Positions 26,629 to 34,977 are shown, numbered from the stretch's first letter. The stretch is DNA of 35,115 bases from Candidatus Omnitrophota bacterium (GCA_023247055.1 JAHFHF010000027.1:1-35115); one strand, 5' to 3'. Program-made: numbers and translations. Notes: generated from the sequence alone by a model not told the origin.

Positions 26629-27333
26629 CTAAATTCGTACACCAAAAATGGCGGAACCGATGCGCACCAGCGTACTGCCTTCTTCAAGGGCGATCTCATA
26701 ATCCGCAGACATGCCCATGGAAAGCGTGTCCCAATTGCGTTTGGGAAACCGCTCCCTCAGGTGATCCCGCAGCTGACGGACCGTGCTGAAACATTCACGA
26801 ATCGCTTCTGCATTTTTTGAAAGCGGCCCAATGGTCATCAGTCCGCGGATGCCAATCACGGAATCCGGCGTTAGCGTACTCACAAAATCTTCCACGTCTT
26901 CGGGCCTGAACCCGCCCTTCGTGTCTTCGCCCGAACTATTGACCTGGATGAGACACGGCAATTGTTGAAGCCCGCATTGGCGGGCTTGTTTTTCGATCTC
27001 ACGCGCCAATTCAGGGCGGTCGAGCGACTGCAAAAGAGCCAAACGCCCTGCGGCTGCGGCCCGGACGACAAATTTGGTTTTGTTCGTCTGTAAATGCCCG
27101 ATCAAATGCCAGGCCGCATCCTCGGGCAGACTATCTTTTTTGTCCAGATATTCCTGGACCTTATTTTCGCCAAAATTCCGCACTCCGGCCTGATAGGCTT
27201 CAAGAACCCGCTCCGGCGGCACCGTCTTGCTTACGGCCACAAGTTCGACGGCTTCCGGCCTTTTCAAACGCGCGCAGATTTGCGCAATCCGGCTCCGCAC
27301 TTCGTTTACATTTTGAGCAATGCCGGCCGCCAC
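26629..27333 (-). CDS. yggS: PLP homeostasis protein (YggS/PROSC family)
   Basis: 234 residues. Binds pyridoxal phosphate and buffers it; no enzymatic activity is established for the family. The PLP lysine is Lys36 in LVAVSKTVP, and FGENKVQEYLDK, WHLIGHLQTNK and LSMGMSADYEIALEEGSTLVRIG are the classic family blocks. It begins with GTG at 27333, two bases after the stop of the DUF4340 gene, so it is probably translated by coupling. Its position next to proC and yggT repeats a common bacterial arrangement. Confidence 0.94.
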   Translation of the reverse strand: MAAGIAQNVNEVRSRIAQICARLKRPEAVELVAVSKTVPPERVLEAYQAGVRNFGENKVQEYLDKKDSLPEDAAWHLIGHLQTNKTKFVVRAAAAGRLALLQSLDRPELAREIEKQARQCGLQQLPCLIQVNSSGEDTKGGFRPEDVEDFVSTLTPDSVIGIRGLMTIGPLSKNAEAIRECFSTVRQLRDHLRERFPKRNWDTLSMGMSADYEIALEEGSTLVRIGSAIFGVRI

Positions 27334-27335
27334 GT

Positions 27336-28388
27336 TTAGGGCCCCGCGCTGTCTGCGGAGGCTGCTGCAGAGGCCTCACTGGGGCCAAGGGCTTTTTCAG
27401 CCGCAAGCGCGCGGAAAAGATCCAAAAAAGCGTTCACTTTCTCACGCGCGATCAGCACTGTCCCGCCGTCTTCACCCTTACGTGCATAGTAGGCATCGCG
27501 CACCACCGCTTCCTTGCCCAGATGCAGGGTTTCCGCATGGTTTTCATCCGTCCATAAACGGATTTTCATGCCCTGCGCAAGCCCGGATTCTTCCGGCGCA
27601 CTCTTTTCGAGAAAATCTTTCACAAAAAGTCCGCGCAGGTGTTCCAAAAGGGCCTCGGCATCTCCTGCCGGGCAAGGCGACCAGCGCATGGCTTCCGGCT
27701 CTTTCCAAACCCACTGCGCGCCTTGATTTTCAATTTCATAATGACCGGATGCGGTCTCAAGTTCCAGCCGCCGCACGGAACCCGCGGCCCCCGCAAAAAT
27801 TTTTTTATCGCGGAAATTATAAACGCTTTGAAGGAAAAGTTCTTCGAAAGACAGCGGCAGCAAAAAATAACTTTTCTCGTCTTCCCAGCGGGCAAAGAGG
27901 ACATTGCCGACCGGAGAAGCGGCCCCCAGGTAAAGGTAGCGCCGGGCCGGACTTTTGACGGTCTCAATACCGATTTTAATTTTGGGCCGTGCCAGGCCGT
28001 ATTCTTCCCAACTCTTTTCCGGATTCATCGGCTGCAGCTTTTGAGTTGAAAGCAGGGCCTGAATCAACTCCTCAACTTTGGCCGCATTCGCATCATCTTG
28101 CACCGGAAATTTGATGCGCCAGGGCGCGCCGTCTTCCGCGGCAATCAGCGTGAGCGTTTTGCGTTCATCCAAGTTCTGGATTTGAATCCAGGCAATCGCA
28201 TCTTCGGGCAAAAGATCCATCACATGGGCTGAAAATGTTTCCTGGACAGGCTCGGGTTCTTTTTTGGGCTGCGCCGCCGCAGGACTTTGCACGAGTTCTT
28301 TGTCTGAAAAAGGCGTTTCGATCCACAAACAAAAACTTCCCACCAGCAAAAAAAGGCTGATAAAGACCAGGGCGACCTGCCATTTCAT
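27336..28388 (-). CDS. DUF4340-like membrane-anchored protein of the ABC cluster
   Basis: 350 residues. One N-terminal membrane anchor (about 3-22), then a Pro/Glu/Lys linker and an extracytoplasmic domain of repeated beta-rich segments, as in DUF4340 proteins. Such genes commonly follow gldG-type genes and are thought to be accessory parts of the same transporter; the molecular role is not known. The start at 28388 overlaps the stop of the GldG-like gene in an ATGA; an ATG 18 bp upstream is the alternative. The C-terminus is Ala/Ser-rich and looks disordered. Confidence 0.8.
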   Translation of the reverse strand: MKWQVALVFISLFLLVGSFCLWIETPFSDKELVQSPAAAQPKKEPEPVQETFSAHVMDLLPEDAIAWIQIQNLDERKTLTLIAAEDGAPWRIKFPVQDDANAAKVEELIQALLSTQKLQPMNPEKSWEEYGLARPKIKIGIETVKSPARRYLYLGAASPVGNVLFARWEDEKSYFLLPLSFEELFLQSVYNFRDKKIFAGAAGSVRRLELETASGHYEIENQGAQWVWKEPEAMRWSPCPAGDAEALLEHLRGLFVKDFLEKSAPEESGLAQGMKIRLWTDENHAETLHLGKEAVVRDAYYARKGEDGGTVLIAREKVNAFLDLFRALAAEKALGPSEASAAASADSAGP

Positions 28389-29767
28389 ACGCGCGTTTTC
28401 CGCCATAAAATGCCGGCCGCCCCGGCCGCGAAAAAAATCAGCGGCAGAACAACGGCTGATGCCATAAAAAGACCCCAGCGCTGAGACTCAGTCAGCGTAA
28501 ACGGGGCAAAGTCCTTGTTGATATTGTCGAGCCGGACCACGCGGTCGTCGGCCGCAAGCCAGTTCAGAACACGCAGCACAAAATTTCTGTTTGCGGACAA
28601 ATCAAGATAAGCATTGGTCATGAAATCACTGTCGCCGGCAATGACCATACGCCCTTTGGGTTTAGGCGCCTCCAGTGTCTTTTTAACCGGATCAAGCGGT
28701 GTCAGGGCCACCACGACCGACAGAGGGCCCGGCGTATCGGCATCCAGCTCGAAAACAGCTTCGCCCTGCTCGAGCAGCTGCAGGTTGGTTTCAGCCCAGC
28801 TATTCGACCCTGAAAATGCGACTGGCACAACTTCGGCATTTTCTTCTTCTATCGGTTCAACCGTGCGCGCGACCGGAAAAAAAATTGGGTCGTGAAAATC
28901 CCGCGTCAGCGGGTGGTCGGGATGATATTGATTGATGAAAGGTACGAGAAAATCACCGCCCACCGCCCGGCTCATTTTATCCACAATCACATTGGAGGCG
29001 ATGCGGACACCCAGGCTGCGCATGAAATCATAAAAAATAAGCCCTGCTTCTTTGTCGGTAGGGTCCATCAAAAAAAACACGCCGCCGCCCTGCCCGTAAA
29101 ATTTACGCAAGAGTCCCAATTCATCGCGGGTCCAGTTTTTCTGCGGCCCGGGAACGATCACCATGCGGCAAGCGGGCGGAATCCCTTGCGCCGCCAACAG
29201 AATGTCCCGCACGGCAAGATTGCGGTCTTTAAGCGCTTCCGCCAAACGGCTGATGCCTTTCCCGCCCGTGTCACCGGTTTCCGATTCGCCGTGCCCCGTC
29301 ACAACGCAGGCTGTCATTTCTTTGGGATTTTTCAAACGCAAAAGCGCCGTGGCAAAAGCTTCCTCATCCGGCAAAACGACACGTTCTTCATGGCCTTTAT
29401 ATCGCAGCAGCATGGTGTAGAGGTCTTTGACCCGCAAATCGCGGGTCAATGCCGGCTGTTTTTGGGGGTCATAGAATCGATAGGCCAAGTGTCCTTGTAC
29501 GATGGCGGCTTCTTTGAGGAAGACTTCCACTTCGGTTTTGTTATCATCACGCGAAGGATAAAAGGCCAGAATCTCGAGCGGCGCGTCCCTCAGACTGCGC
29601 AAAATGTCCACCGTCTGGGCTGAGAAAGAATAAATTTTTTCCTGCGTAAGGTCCCAGCGCCGGTTATGGTTTGCCATTAGCGCCATGAGCATGCCGAAAG
29701 TCGCCAGCAAAATGACGGAAATCATGCCGATTTGAAAACGGAGGCCCCAACGCCGGAAAGCAGCCAT
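28385..29767 (-). CDS. GldG-like ABC transporter auxiliary protein
   Basis: 460 residues. Membrane segment near 13-32, large extracytoplasmic domain, and a second membrane segment near the C-terminus (about 430-453). The start of the soluble part (RRWDLTQEKIYSFS, followed by LEILAFYPSRDD) and VVTGHGESE, FFLMDPTDK and GRMVIAGDSDFMTN match the ABC_transp_aux/GldG pattern (PF09822), named after a gliding motility ABC component in Bacteroidetes but widespread in non-gliding bacteria. It sits between the permease and the DUF4340 gene. The substrate of the system is unknown. Confidence 0.85.
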   Translation of the reverse strand: MAAFRRWGLRFQIGMISVILLATFGMLMALMANHNRRWDLTQEKIYSFSAQTVDILRSLRDAPLEILAFYPSRDDNKTEVEVFLKEAAIVQGHLAYRFYDPQKQPALTRDLRVKDLYTMLLRYKGHEERVVLPDEEAFATALLRLKNPKEMTACVVTGHGESETGDTGGKGISRLAEALKDRNLAVRDILLAAQGIPPACRMVIVPGPQKNWTRDELGLLRKFYGQGGGVFFLMDPTDKEAGLIFYDFMRSLGVRIASNVIVDKMSRAVGGDFLVPFINQYHPDHPLTRDFHDPIFFPVARTVEPIEEENAEVVPVAFSGSNSWAETNLQLLEQGEAVFELDADTPGPLSVVVALTPLDPVKKTLEAPKPKGRMVIAGDSDFMTNAYLDLSANRNFVLRVLNWLAADDRVVRLDNINKDFAPFTLTESQRWGLFMASAVVLPLIFFAAGAAGILWRKTRV

Positions 29768-29770
29768 ATC

Positions 29771-30544
29771 TCAGCCTTTCCAATTGCGTGTTTCAATCAC
29801 GCGCAGCGTCAAGAACAGAAAATAAAGGCAAAAAAATAAAAAATAAAGCAAATGCCCCAGATCAATCACCCCGAGGGTAAAGTCCCGGAAATGACCGAGG
29901 GGTGAAAAAAACTGAACCAGATGGGCCAGCGGCCCTTCCAGCGAAGAACTGATCCAATCCAGGCCGTTGAGCACAATCAACGCGCCGAACGTCATCATCG
30001 CCGTGACCACGGGGTTATCCGTCAACGCCGAAACAAAAAGTCCCAGCGCAAGATAACTGGCGCCCAGCATCAAAAGTCCCGCATACCCTGCGGCCAGCAT
30101 GCCCCAATCCAGGCGGACCCCCGTCCAATGCAGGAACCCGATATAACCGGCCGATGGCAGGATGAGCAAAAAAAGAAACCACACCAAACCCGCGAATTTC
30201 CCGGCCACGATGTCATAATCCGAAAGCGGGTAAGTAAAAAGAAGTTCCAGCGTCTGGTGTTTGTGCTCTTCGGAAAAAGCCCGCATGGAAAGAATGGGCA
30301 CCAGGAGAGTAAAGAGCGTTCCCAAATTCATAAAAAAGGCCCCGAAAATAAACTGCGTCAGGCTGACATGCTGGATATCGGGCACGCTCCCGCGCGCGAT
30401 TTCAAGCGACAGGCGCTGATAGCCGGAAAGCAGCAGGAAAAAAAATGCGCCGGTCATGACAATAAAAAGGCTATAAACCAAAACCCCCAGCCAGGAGTGA
30501 AAAAAAGACGAGATATCTTTGCGGGCTAAAAACAGCGCTTTCAT
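29771..30544 (-). CDS. ABC-2 type permease (GldF-like)
   Basis: 257 residues with six hydrophobic membrane segments. The N-terminus [19 protein letters not shown] and the segment PILSMRAFSEEHKHQTLELLFTYPLSD are the typical ABC-2/GldF elements, where the loop contacts the ATPase. The ATG overlaps the ATPase stop as ATGA (30541-30544). It forms the membrane channel of the exporter with the ATPase upstream and the GldG/DUF4340 pair downstream. Confidence 0.9.
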   Translation of the reverse strand: MKALFLARKDISSFFHSWLGVLVYSLFIVMTGAFFFLLLSGYQRLSLEIARGSVPDIQHVSLTQFIFGAFFMNLGTLFTLLVPILSMRAFSEEHKHQTLELLFTYPLSDYDIVAGKFAGLVWFLFLLILPSAGYIGFLHWTGVRLDWGMLAAGYAGLLMLGASYLALGLFVSALTDNPVVTAMMTFGALIVLNGLDWISSSLEGPLAHLVQFFSPLGHFRDFTLGVIDLGHLLYFLFFCLYFLFLTLRVIETRNWKG

Positions 30545-31548
30545 AGCGCAACCGCCGGCGGATTTTCCTGCACAACAAGGCGTAGAAAAATTTCTTCCAG
30601 ACTCAGACGGCTGATGCGGAGTTCATAAAGCGGTATGTTCTTCTCGACAAAAAGACGCGTCAGCACCGGACCAATTTCAGCTCCGGCGGAAACGACCAGT
30701 TTAAGTGTCGTTTTGCCGGCTTTGGTGCTCTGAATATGGATCTGATCAATCCCCGTAACACGTTCCAGCATTTTCAGAATCTCGCCATCCGTACTGTCTC
30801 CGGTGGTCAGTAAAACTTCCTGGCGTTCCACCAGTCCGGCGGCCAATTCTTCCACACTGCCATCGGCCAGCACACGCCCTTCGTTCATAATCAGCACGCG
30901 GTCGCAGACCATACTGACTTCCGGCAGGATGTGCGTGGAAATCAGGACCGTGCGTGTGCGGCCTAGCTCGCGGATCAGCATGCGGATTTTATGGATCTGT
31001 TCGGGATCAAGGCCGGTCGTGGGCTCATCCAGCACCAGCACCTCGGGATCGCCGGCCAGCGCTTGAGCAAATCCTACGCGCTGTTTATAGCCTTTGGATA
31101 ATTGCCCGATCAAGCGGCGCCGCACTTCCCAGATGCCGCATTGAAAAAGAATTTCTTCGATGCGCTTGCTTCGCTCAGCGGCTGGCACGCCTTTGACCTT
31201 GACCGCAAAATCGAGAAATTCCATCACACTCATGTCCCCATAAAGATGCACCGTCTCCGGCAGATACCCCACATGTTTTTTAACTTTCTCGGGCTGGCCG
31301 GACATATCCTGTCCCGCAATCCACACCTTGCCGGAAGTCGGCGGAAAATAACCGGAAAGGATGCGCATGGCCGTGGTCTTGCCCGCCCCATTCGGGCCGA
31401 GCAGGCCGACAATGTCGCCTTTGAGAATTTCAAGCGAGACCTGGTCGAGCGCTTGGAAAGAGCCGAAGGATTTGGTCACATTCTCGAGGCGCACCAGCAC
31501 CGGATTTTCGGGCGGAAGCGTCTTGAGTTTTTCCGGACTGCCGCTCAT
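30541..31548 (-). CDS. ABC transporter ATPase of the Gld-like cluster
   Basis: 335 residues. Walker [10 protein letters not shown] (51-59), signature LSKGYKQR (150-157), Walker [13 protein letters not shown] (Asp174/Glu175) and a switch His in STHILPE are all present, so it should be active. After the nucleotide domain comes about 110 residues resembling the C-terminal extension of ABC-2 ATPases (DUF4162-like). The start at 31548 overlaps the tyrS stop as ATGA; a 12-residue upstream extension is possible but less likely. Confidence 0.92.
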   Translation of the reverse strand: MSGSPEKLKTLPPENPVLVRLENVTKSFGSFQALDQVSLEILKGDIVGLLGPNGAGKTTAMRILSGYFPPTSGKVWIAGQDMSGQPEKVKKHVGYLPETVHLYGDMSVMEFLDFAVKVKGVPAAERSKRIEEILFQCGIWEVRRRLIGQLSKGYKQRVGFAQALAGDPEVLVLDEPTTGLDPEQIHKIRMLIRELGRTRTVLISTHILPEVSMVCDRVLIMNEGRVLADGSVEELAAGLVERQEVLLTTGDSTDGEILKMLERVTGIDQIHIQSTKAGKTTLKLVVSAGAEIGPVLTRLFVEKNIPLYELRISRLSLEEIFLRLVVQENPPAVAL

Positions 31549-32726
31549 GCGCGCTTGACCTTGATGAATTTGCGTTTGCCGCATTGCACAAGAATAGCTT
31601 CAGCGCCCAGCCGGACTTTCAACGCCGCGTCGAGGACTTTTTCCTGATTAATCTTGACACCGCCCTGCTCGACCAGCCGGCGCGCTTCGGCTTTGCTCGT
31701 GACGAGCCCGGCGTCTTTCAAGAGGGATGCAAGGTCTACTTCCGCAGCCGCAAAACTCATTTCTTGAATATCTTCGGGCAAGCCTTTATCGCGGAAAATT
31801 TGGTCGAACTCCTGCCGCGCGGTGCGGCCTTCTTCCGGCGAATGGTAGAAACCGACCAAATGTTCGCCCAGCGCGGCTTTGGCTTCACGCGGATGGATTT
31901 TTCCTGCGCGCAGTCCCTCGACTGCTGCCAGGATTTCAGCGCGCGGCAGTCCCGTCAGGTAAAGATAGTACCGTTCCAGAAGCGCGTCCGGAATGGACAT
32001 GATCTTGCCGAACATTTCGCGCGGAGATTCCTGAATGCCGATGTGGTTCCCGAGCGACTTGCTCATTTTTTGAACGCCGTCGGTCCCCTCGATGATCGGC
32101 AGTGTGGCCACCATCTGCGGCCGCTGGCCCCAAATCTTCTGCAGTTCACGGCCTACCAGCAAATTGAATTTCTGGTCCGTCCCCCCCACTTCCAGGTCCG
32201 AGCGCACCTGCACAGAGTCGTAGCCCTGCAGCAGGGGGTAAAGAAACTCAACCACGGCAATGGGTTGATTGGCTTTGTAGCGTTTTTGGAAATCATCACG
32301 CTCCAAAAGACGCGCGACCGTATATTGCGACGTCAAGTGCAGAAAATCCTGCGGTGTCATTTTATCCAGCCATTCGGAGTTGTAGCGCACTTCCGTCTTG
32401 GCCTTGTCGAGAATTTTAAAAACTTGGGTTTGATAACTCAGAGCATTCTGCTTGACCTCTTCGGCGGTCAGCATACGGCGGGTTTCAGAGCGGTGCGTGG
32501 GGTCCCCGATGCGGGCCGTAAAATCACCGATAATAAAAATAACTTGATGGCCGGCGTCCTGAAACTGACGCAGTTTACGCAGGGGCACGGTATGCCCCAG
32601 ATGTAAATCCGGAGCTGAGGGGTCGGCGCCGTATTTGATTCGGAGAGGCTTCTTTTCCTTGAGCAGTCGTTCTTCAAACTCGGCCGGAGCAATGAAGTCG
32701 ATAAAGCCTTCGCGCAGACGTTCCAT
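31545..32726 (-). CDS. tyrS: Tyrosyl-tRNA synthetase (TyrZ-like)
   Basis: 393 residues. Charges tRNA-Tyr. Class I motifs HLGH (42-45) and KMSKS (220-224), tyrosine-pocket [14 protein letters not shown] and [22 protein letters not shown], and a C-terminal S4 RNA-binding domain (about 330-393, [17 protein letters not shown]). It is the first gene of a long co-directional run into the ABC cluster and yggS, with ATGA coupling to the ATPase. No T-box or attenuator-like leader was recognised in the upstream gap, which is filled by R2 element D. Confidence 0.95.
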   Translation of the reverse strand: MERLREGFIDFIAPAEFEERLLKEKKPLRIKYGADPSAPDLHLGHTVPLRKLRQFQDAGHQVIFIIGDFTARIGDPTHRSETRRMLTAEEVKQNALSYQTQVFKILDKAKTEVRYNSEWLDKMTPQDFLHLTSQYTVARLLERDDFQKRYKANQPIAVVEFLYPLLQGYDSVQVRSDLEVGGTDQKFNLLVGRELQKIWGQRPQMVATLPIIEGTDGVQKMSKSLGNHIGIQESPREMFGKIMSIPDALLERYYLYLTGLPRAEILAAVEGLRAGKIHPREAKAALGEHLVGFYHSPEEGRTARQEFDQIFRDKGLPEDIQEMSFAAAEVDLASLLKDAGLVTSKAEARRLVEQGGVKINQEKVLDAALKVRLGAEAILVQCGKRKFIKVKRA

Positions 32727-32794
32727 TTTTGACCTATCTCTCTTTCCGGCAAGGGGTTGTGAAATTTGTATAGTTTATCAAGAATGGAGTTGAG

Positions 32795-33054
32795 TTGGAA
32801 GTTCGAAGTTAACACTGAGTGCCCGTTTATTCCTCTTTTCCCCCACCTTAATCCTCCCCCGGAGAGCACGGGGGAGGAAATAAAAAGGCTCTACTGTTTT
32901 TCTCCTCGCTTTCCGACTTGTCCGCCTCCCTATAAAGTGGCGGAGAGAAGATTAAGTGCTCAGATGTCTCCTCCCCCGCGCTTTCCGGGGGAGGATTAAG
33001 GTGGGGGGCTTCTAAGCCCTGGTGTGTTCCTTATTTCCAACTTCGAACTTCCAA
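32795..33054. repeat. Composite element: 16-bp outer inverted repeats around R2 copy D
   Basis: TTGGAAGTTCGAAGTT (32795-32810) and AACTTCGAACTTCCAA (33039-33054) are exact inverted repeats. They enclose R2 copy D, so the whole 260-bp block has a nested inverted-repeat structure. No transposase gene is inside. Confidence 0.65.
32840..33008. repeat. R2 bipartite palindromic element, copy D, with 23-bp perfect ends
   Basis: The ends are perfect 23-bp inverted repeats: positions 32840-32862 (CCCCCACCTTAATCC followed by TCCCCCGG) pair with 32985-33007. The interior holds further hairpins, including CCGCCTCC with GGCGGAG. It is the longest and most symmetric copy of the family and the best one to define its boundaries. 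Confidence 0.8.
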
Positions 33055-33078
33055 CTTCTAACTTTCTCTTTCCAATGC

Positions 33079-33084
33079 TAAAAT
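33079..33084 (+). promoter_or_regulatory. Extended -10 candidate for lpxA
   Basis: TAAAAT preceded by TGC gives an extended -10 pattern. Initiation would fall about 33090-33092, one to three bases before the ATG at 33093, which would make the mRNA nearly leaderless. No Shine-Dalgarno site precedes this ATG, which agrees. No good -35 is seen. Weak prediction. Confidence 0.3.
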
Positions 33085-33092
33085 GCGCTCTT

Positions 33093-33950
33093 ATGTCTCA
33101 AATTCATCCCACAGCCATTCTGGGCAAAAACATCGAAATCGGCCTCGGAACGGTGATCGAAGCCTACGCGGTCCTTGAAGATAACGTCAAAATCGGCGCG
33201 CACAACCGCATCCGCACCGGCGCCTATCTGGCCTCGGGGACTGAAATCGGCAATCATAATGACATCCACATGCACGCGGTCATCGGCCATACGCCGCAGG
33301 ACCTGGCTTTTCCAGGCCAGCCGTCCAAAACCCTGATCGGCGACCACAACCAGATCCGCGAATTCGCCACCATCCACCGCGGCACCAAACCCGGCTCAGC
33401 CACCGTCATCGGCAATCACAACTATATCATGGCTTATTGCCATCTCGCCCACAACGTCACCTTGGGCAACCGCGTGATTCTGGTAAACAATGCTTCCCTC
33501 ACCGGCTACTGTGAAGTCGAAGACGGCGCCTTTTTATCGGGCATGACAGGTTTTCACCAGTTCACACGCATCGGACGTTTGGCTTTGGTGAGCGCGCTTT
33601 CCGCCGTCAATAAAGACATTCCGCCCTTCATGATTTGCGGCGGTCGTCCGGGTGTTGCTGTGGGAATTAATGTGGTGGGATTACGGCGTGCCGGCATCGG
33701 CGCGGAAGCGCGCCAGGAAATCAAACAAGCCTTTAAACTGCTCTACCGTTCAGGGCTCAATACCAGTCAGGCCTTAGAAGCCATCAAGAACAGCCTCAAA
33801 AGCCCCGAAGCCGCTCATCTCGCGGCCTTCATCGAAAACTCCAAACGCGGCATCATCGATTCCGCCACCGCTTTCGACACGCTGCAAGCCCGTAAGGGTG
33901 CTGGCACTATTCCTTCCGCTGAAGACTCCGACGACTTCTCAGAAGAATAA
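33093..33950 (+). CDS. lpxA: Acyl-ACP-UDP-N-acetylglucosamine O-acyltransferase
   Basis: 285 residues. First step of lipid A synthesis. A left-handed beta-helix of hexapeptide repeats (IHPTAILGKNIEIG onwards), HTPQDLAF, REFATIHRGT, and the catalytic region YCHLAHNVTLGN with His117 and His120 aligning to the Escherichia coli H122/H125 pair, then GFHQFTRIGRLALVSALS and a helical C-terminal domain. It is slightly longer than usual because of an acidic tail. The start at 33093 was chosen because the conserved N-terminus begins there; ATG at 33075 or GTG at 33024 would add residues from repeat sequence. It implies an outer membrane with LPS. It is the only clear plus-strand gene and has no lpxD or fabZ beside it. 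Confidence 0.93.
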   Translation: MSQIHPTAILGKNIEIGLGTVIEAYAVLEDNVKIGAHNRIRTGAYLASGTEIGNHNDIHMHAVIGHTPQDLAFPGQPSKTLIGDHNQIREFATIHRGTKPGSATVIGNHNYIMAYCHLAHNVTLGNRVILVNNASLTGYCEVEDGAFLSGMTGFHQFTRIGRLALVSALSAVNKDIPPFMICGGRPGVAVGINVVGLRRAGIGAEARQEIKQAFKLLYRSGLNTSQALEAIKNSLKSPEAAHLAAFIENSKRGIIDSATAFDTLQARKGAGTIPSAEDSDDFSEE

Positions 33951-33973
33951 TTACTGAATTTCAACTATTTCAC

Positions 33974-34020
33974 TTTGTCATTGCGAGCCCGTTAAAGTTT
34001 GAAGGGCGAAGCAATCTCAA
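33974..34020. repeat. R1 palindromic element (short copy)
   Basis: It begins TTTGTCATTGCG and ends GAAGCAATCTCAA, matching the core of the other R1 elements, but lacks the mirrored second half. Located just after lpxA. Confidence 0.55.
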
Positions 34021-34027
34021 GCTGCCC

Positions 34028-34148
34028 CTTGTCATCCTGAGTTGCCTGCGCCTGCTACGCGGGTCGCAGGACAACGAAGGATCTCAGAGCCTACACACTA
34101 TGCTGAAAAGATTACGCAGCTTGCTGAATACGCAGTTCCGAGCGCATT
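34028..34148. repeat. Direct repeat flanking the toxin-antitoxin module, copy 1
   Basis: Identical over at least 121 bp to 34995-35115 (offset 967). It contains an R3 element (GTCATCCTGAG ... CGAAGGATCTCAG) with the hairpin CCTGCG (34045-34050)/CGCAGG (34065-34070), followed by the 3' tail and stop of an unknown minus-strand gene (stop 34112-34114). Confidence 0.9.
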
Positions 34149-34228
34149 TGCGCCATGATTCCGATCAAAGAACCCATGGCATTCAAAGCATCGCGGTTTG
34201 CAACGCGGAAGCGGTTTTGTGGATTAAT
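34112..34228 (-). pseudogene. 3' remnant of an unknown gene
   Basis: A minus-strand frame of 38 codons runs from just after an in-frame TGA (34231-34229) to a TAA at 34114-34112. Its end reads ALNAMGSLIGIMAQMRSEL and then RIQQAA, which looks protein-like, but there is no start or full domain. The last 11 residues are duplicated exactly at 35081-35115. I do not recognise the family. Confidence 0.4.
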
Positions 34229-34258
34229 TCAATGCGGCTAAGCTCCAGCCAGTGTTAC

Positions 34259-34459
34259 TCAAGCGGCTTTTTCGAATCGGAGAGCTTCATCAATGGTGGT
34301 ATGCCCCTGTTCAATCGCCAAACATGCCCTCAACAGGTGCAACTCACACATCATGTCATCTTGAGGAAATTCCTGACGAACCATTTCGCATAATGCAGCA
34401 ATTTTTTTTTCAGGAATACCTGCCCTTTTGGCAACACTTTCATAATCAAAATATTTCAT
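34259..34459 (-). CDS. Small partner (putative antitoxin) of the PIN protein
   Basis: 66 residues, acidic to neutral, helical. The start at 34459 is set by AAGGAG six nucleotides upstream; another ATG at 34465 would directly abut it. It begins MKYFDYESVAKRAGIPEKK and ends with DEALRFEKAA. The gene lies 10 bp after the PIN-domain gene on the same strand, so the order is toxin then partner. The family is not one I can name; calling it an antitoxin rests on size and position. Confidence 0.65.
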   Translation of the reverse strand: MKYFDYESVAKRAGIPEKKIAALCEMVRQEFPQDDMMCELHLLRACLAIEQGHTTIDEALRFEKAA

Positions 34460-34469
34460 GCTCATCTCC

Positions 34470-34919
34470 TTAAATTTCAGGCGGGGCCACAATCTCAATA
34501 CCCGGCAAACTCTTTGAAATATTCAATTGATTAACCATCGCCCGGCGACGCCGGTTGACCAAATGTTTAAAATTCCATGAAAGCAGTACATCCTGCCTCG
34601 TTAAAACAGCTGCCGCAATATGCAGCGCATCGTTAAACATTGTCGGCGTAAAAATTCCAGCATTCACATAATCTTGCGCCAATTGCTTCATCGGCTGCGT
34701 TACTGAAATAATGCTCACAGACTCAAGCATTTTGAGCAGACTAGATCGCTGTTCAGTATTTTGAGTTTGAGCAAGCTCCTGCCCGGCTGTCTCTGACGTG
34801 GAAACTTCAAATAAATTGAGCTTACTCCAGAACTGTTCTGTTTCTATTTTCCGGTCCATATGACGGCTGTCGTAATAAGCGCTAAACACAGAAGTATCTA
34901 AGTAGACGCGCAATTTCAT
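34470..34919 (-). CDS. PIN-domain protein (putative VapC-like RNase toxin)
   Basis: 149 residues. PIN-fold nucleases need several acidic residues around Mg: visible are Asp8 in VYLDTSVFSAY, the Glu in SETAGQEL near the middle, and Asp97 in FNDALHIAAA, followed by LLSWNFKHLVN, typical of a PIN subgroup. Together with the small downstream gene it would be a type II toxin-antitoxin pair acting on RNA. No clear Shine-Dalgarno site precedes the ATG at 34919. The module lies between identical direct repeats, so it may be mobile or amplified. Confidence 0.82.
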   Translation of the reverse strand: MKLRVYLDTSVFSAYYDSRHMDRKIETEQFWSKLNLFEVSTSETAGQELAQTQNTEQRSSLLKMLESVSIISVTQPMKQLAQDYVNAGIFTPTMFNDALHIAAAVLTRQDVLLSWNFKHLVNRRRRAMVNQLNISKSLPGIEIVAPPEI

Positions 34920-34957
34920 AGGCTTTTAGGATAGCATAAAATGAACGAGAAGAAACC

Positions 34958-34977
34958 GAAAAAAAGGACAGACACCT
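34958..34977. repeat. GGACAGACACCT motif (REP-associated type)
   Basis: AAAGGACAGACACCTGCGG resembles the GGGACAGACACCT motif often seen near REP-associated tyrosine (Y1) transposase genes. No such gene is in the window, so the call is tentative. Confidence 0.3.

Larger units (their letters stand above)
32727..33092. other. 366-bp divergent gap between tyrS and lpxA filled by a composite palindrome
   Basis: The gap contains R2 element D, bounded by 16-bp perfect outer inverted repeats (next entries). Outside the repeat only the tyrS leader (32727-32794) and a short lpxA leader remain, so promoters for both divergent genes must lie within or at the edges of the repeat. Confidence 0.6.
33951..34258. 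other. 308-bp gap with R1 and R3 repeats and a gene fragment
   Basis: Holds an R1 element (33974-34020), the first copy of the 121-bp direct repeat with an R3 element, and a 38-codon minus-strand remnant (34112-34228), each listed separately. I see no intact gene. Confidence 0.6.
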
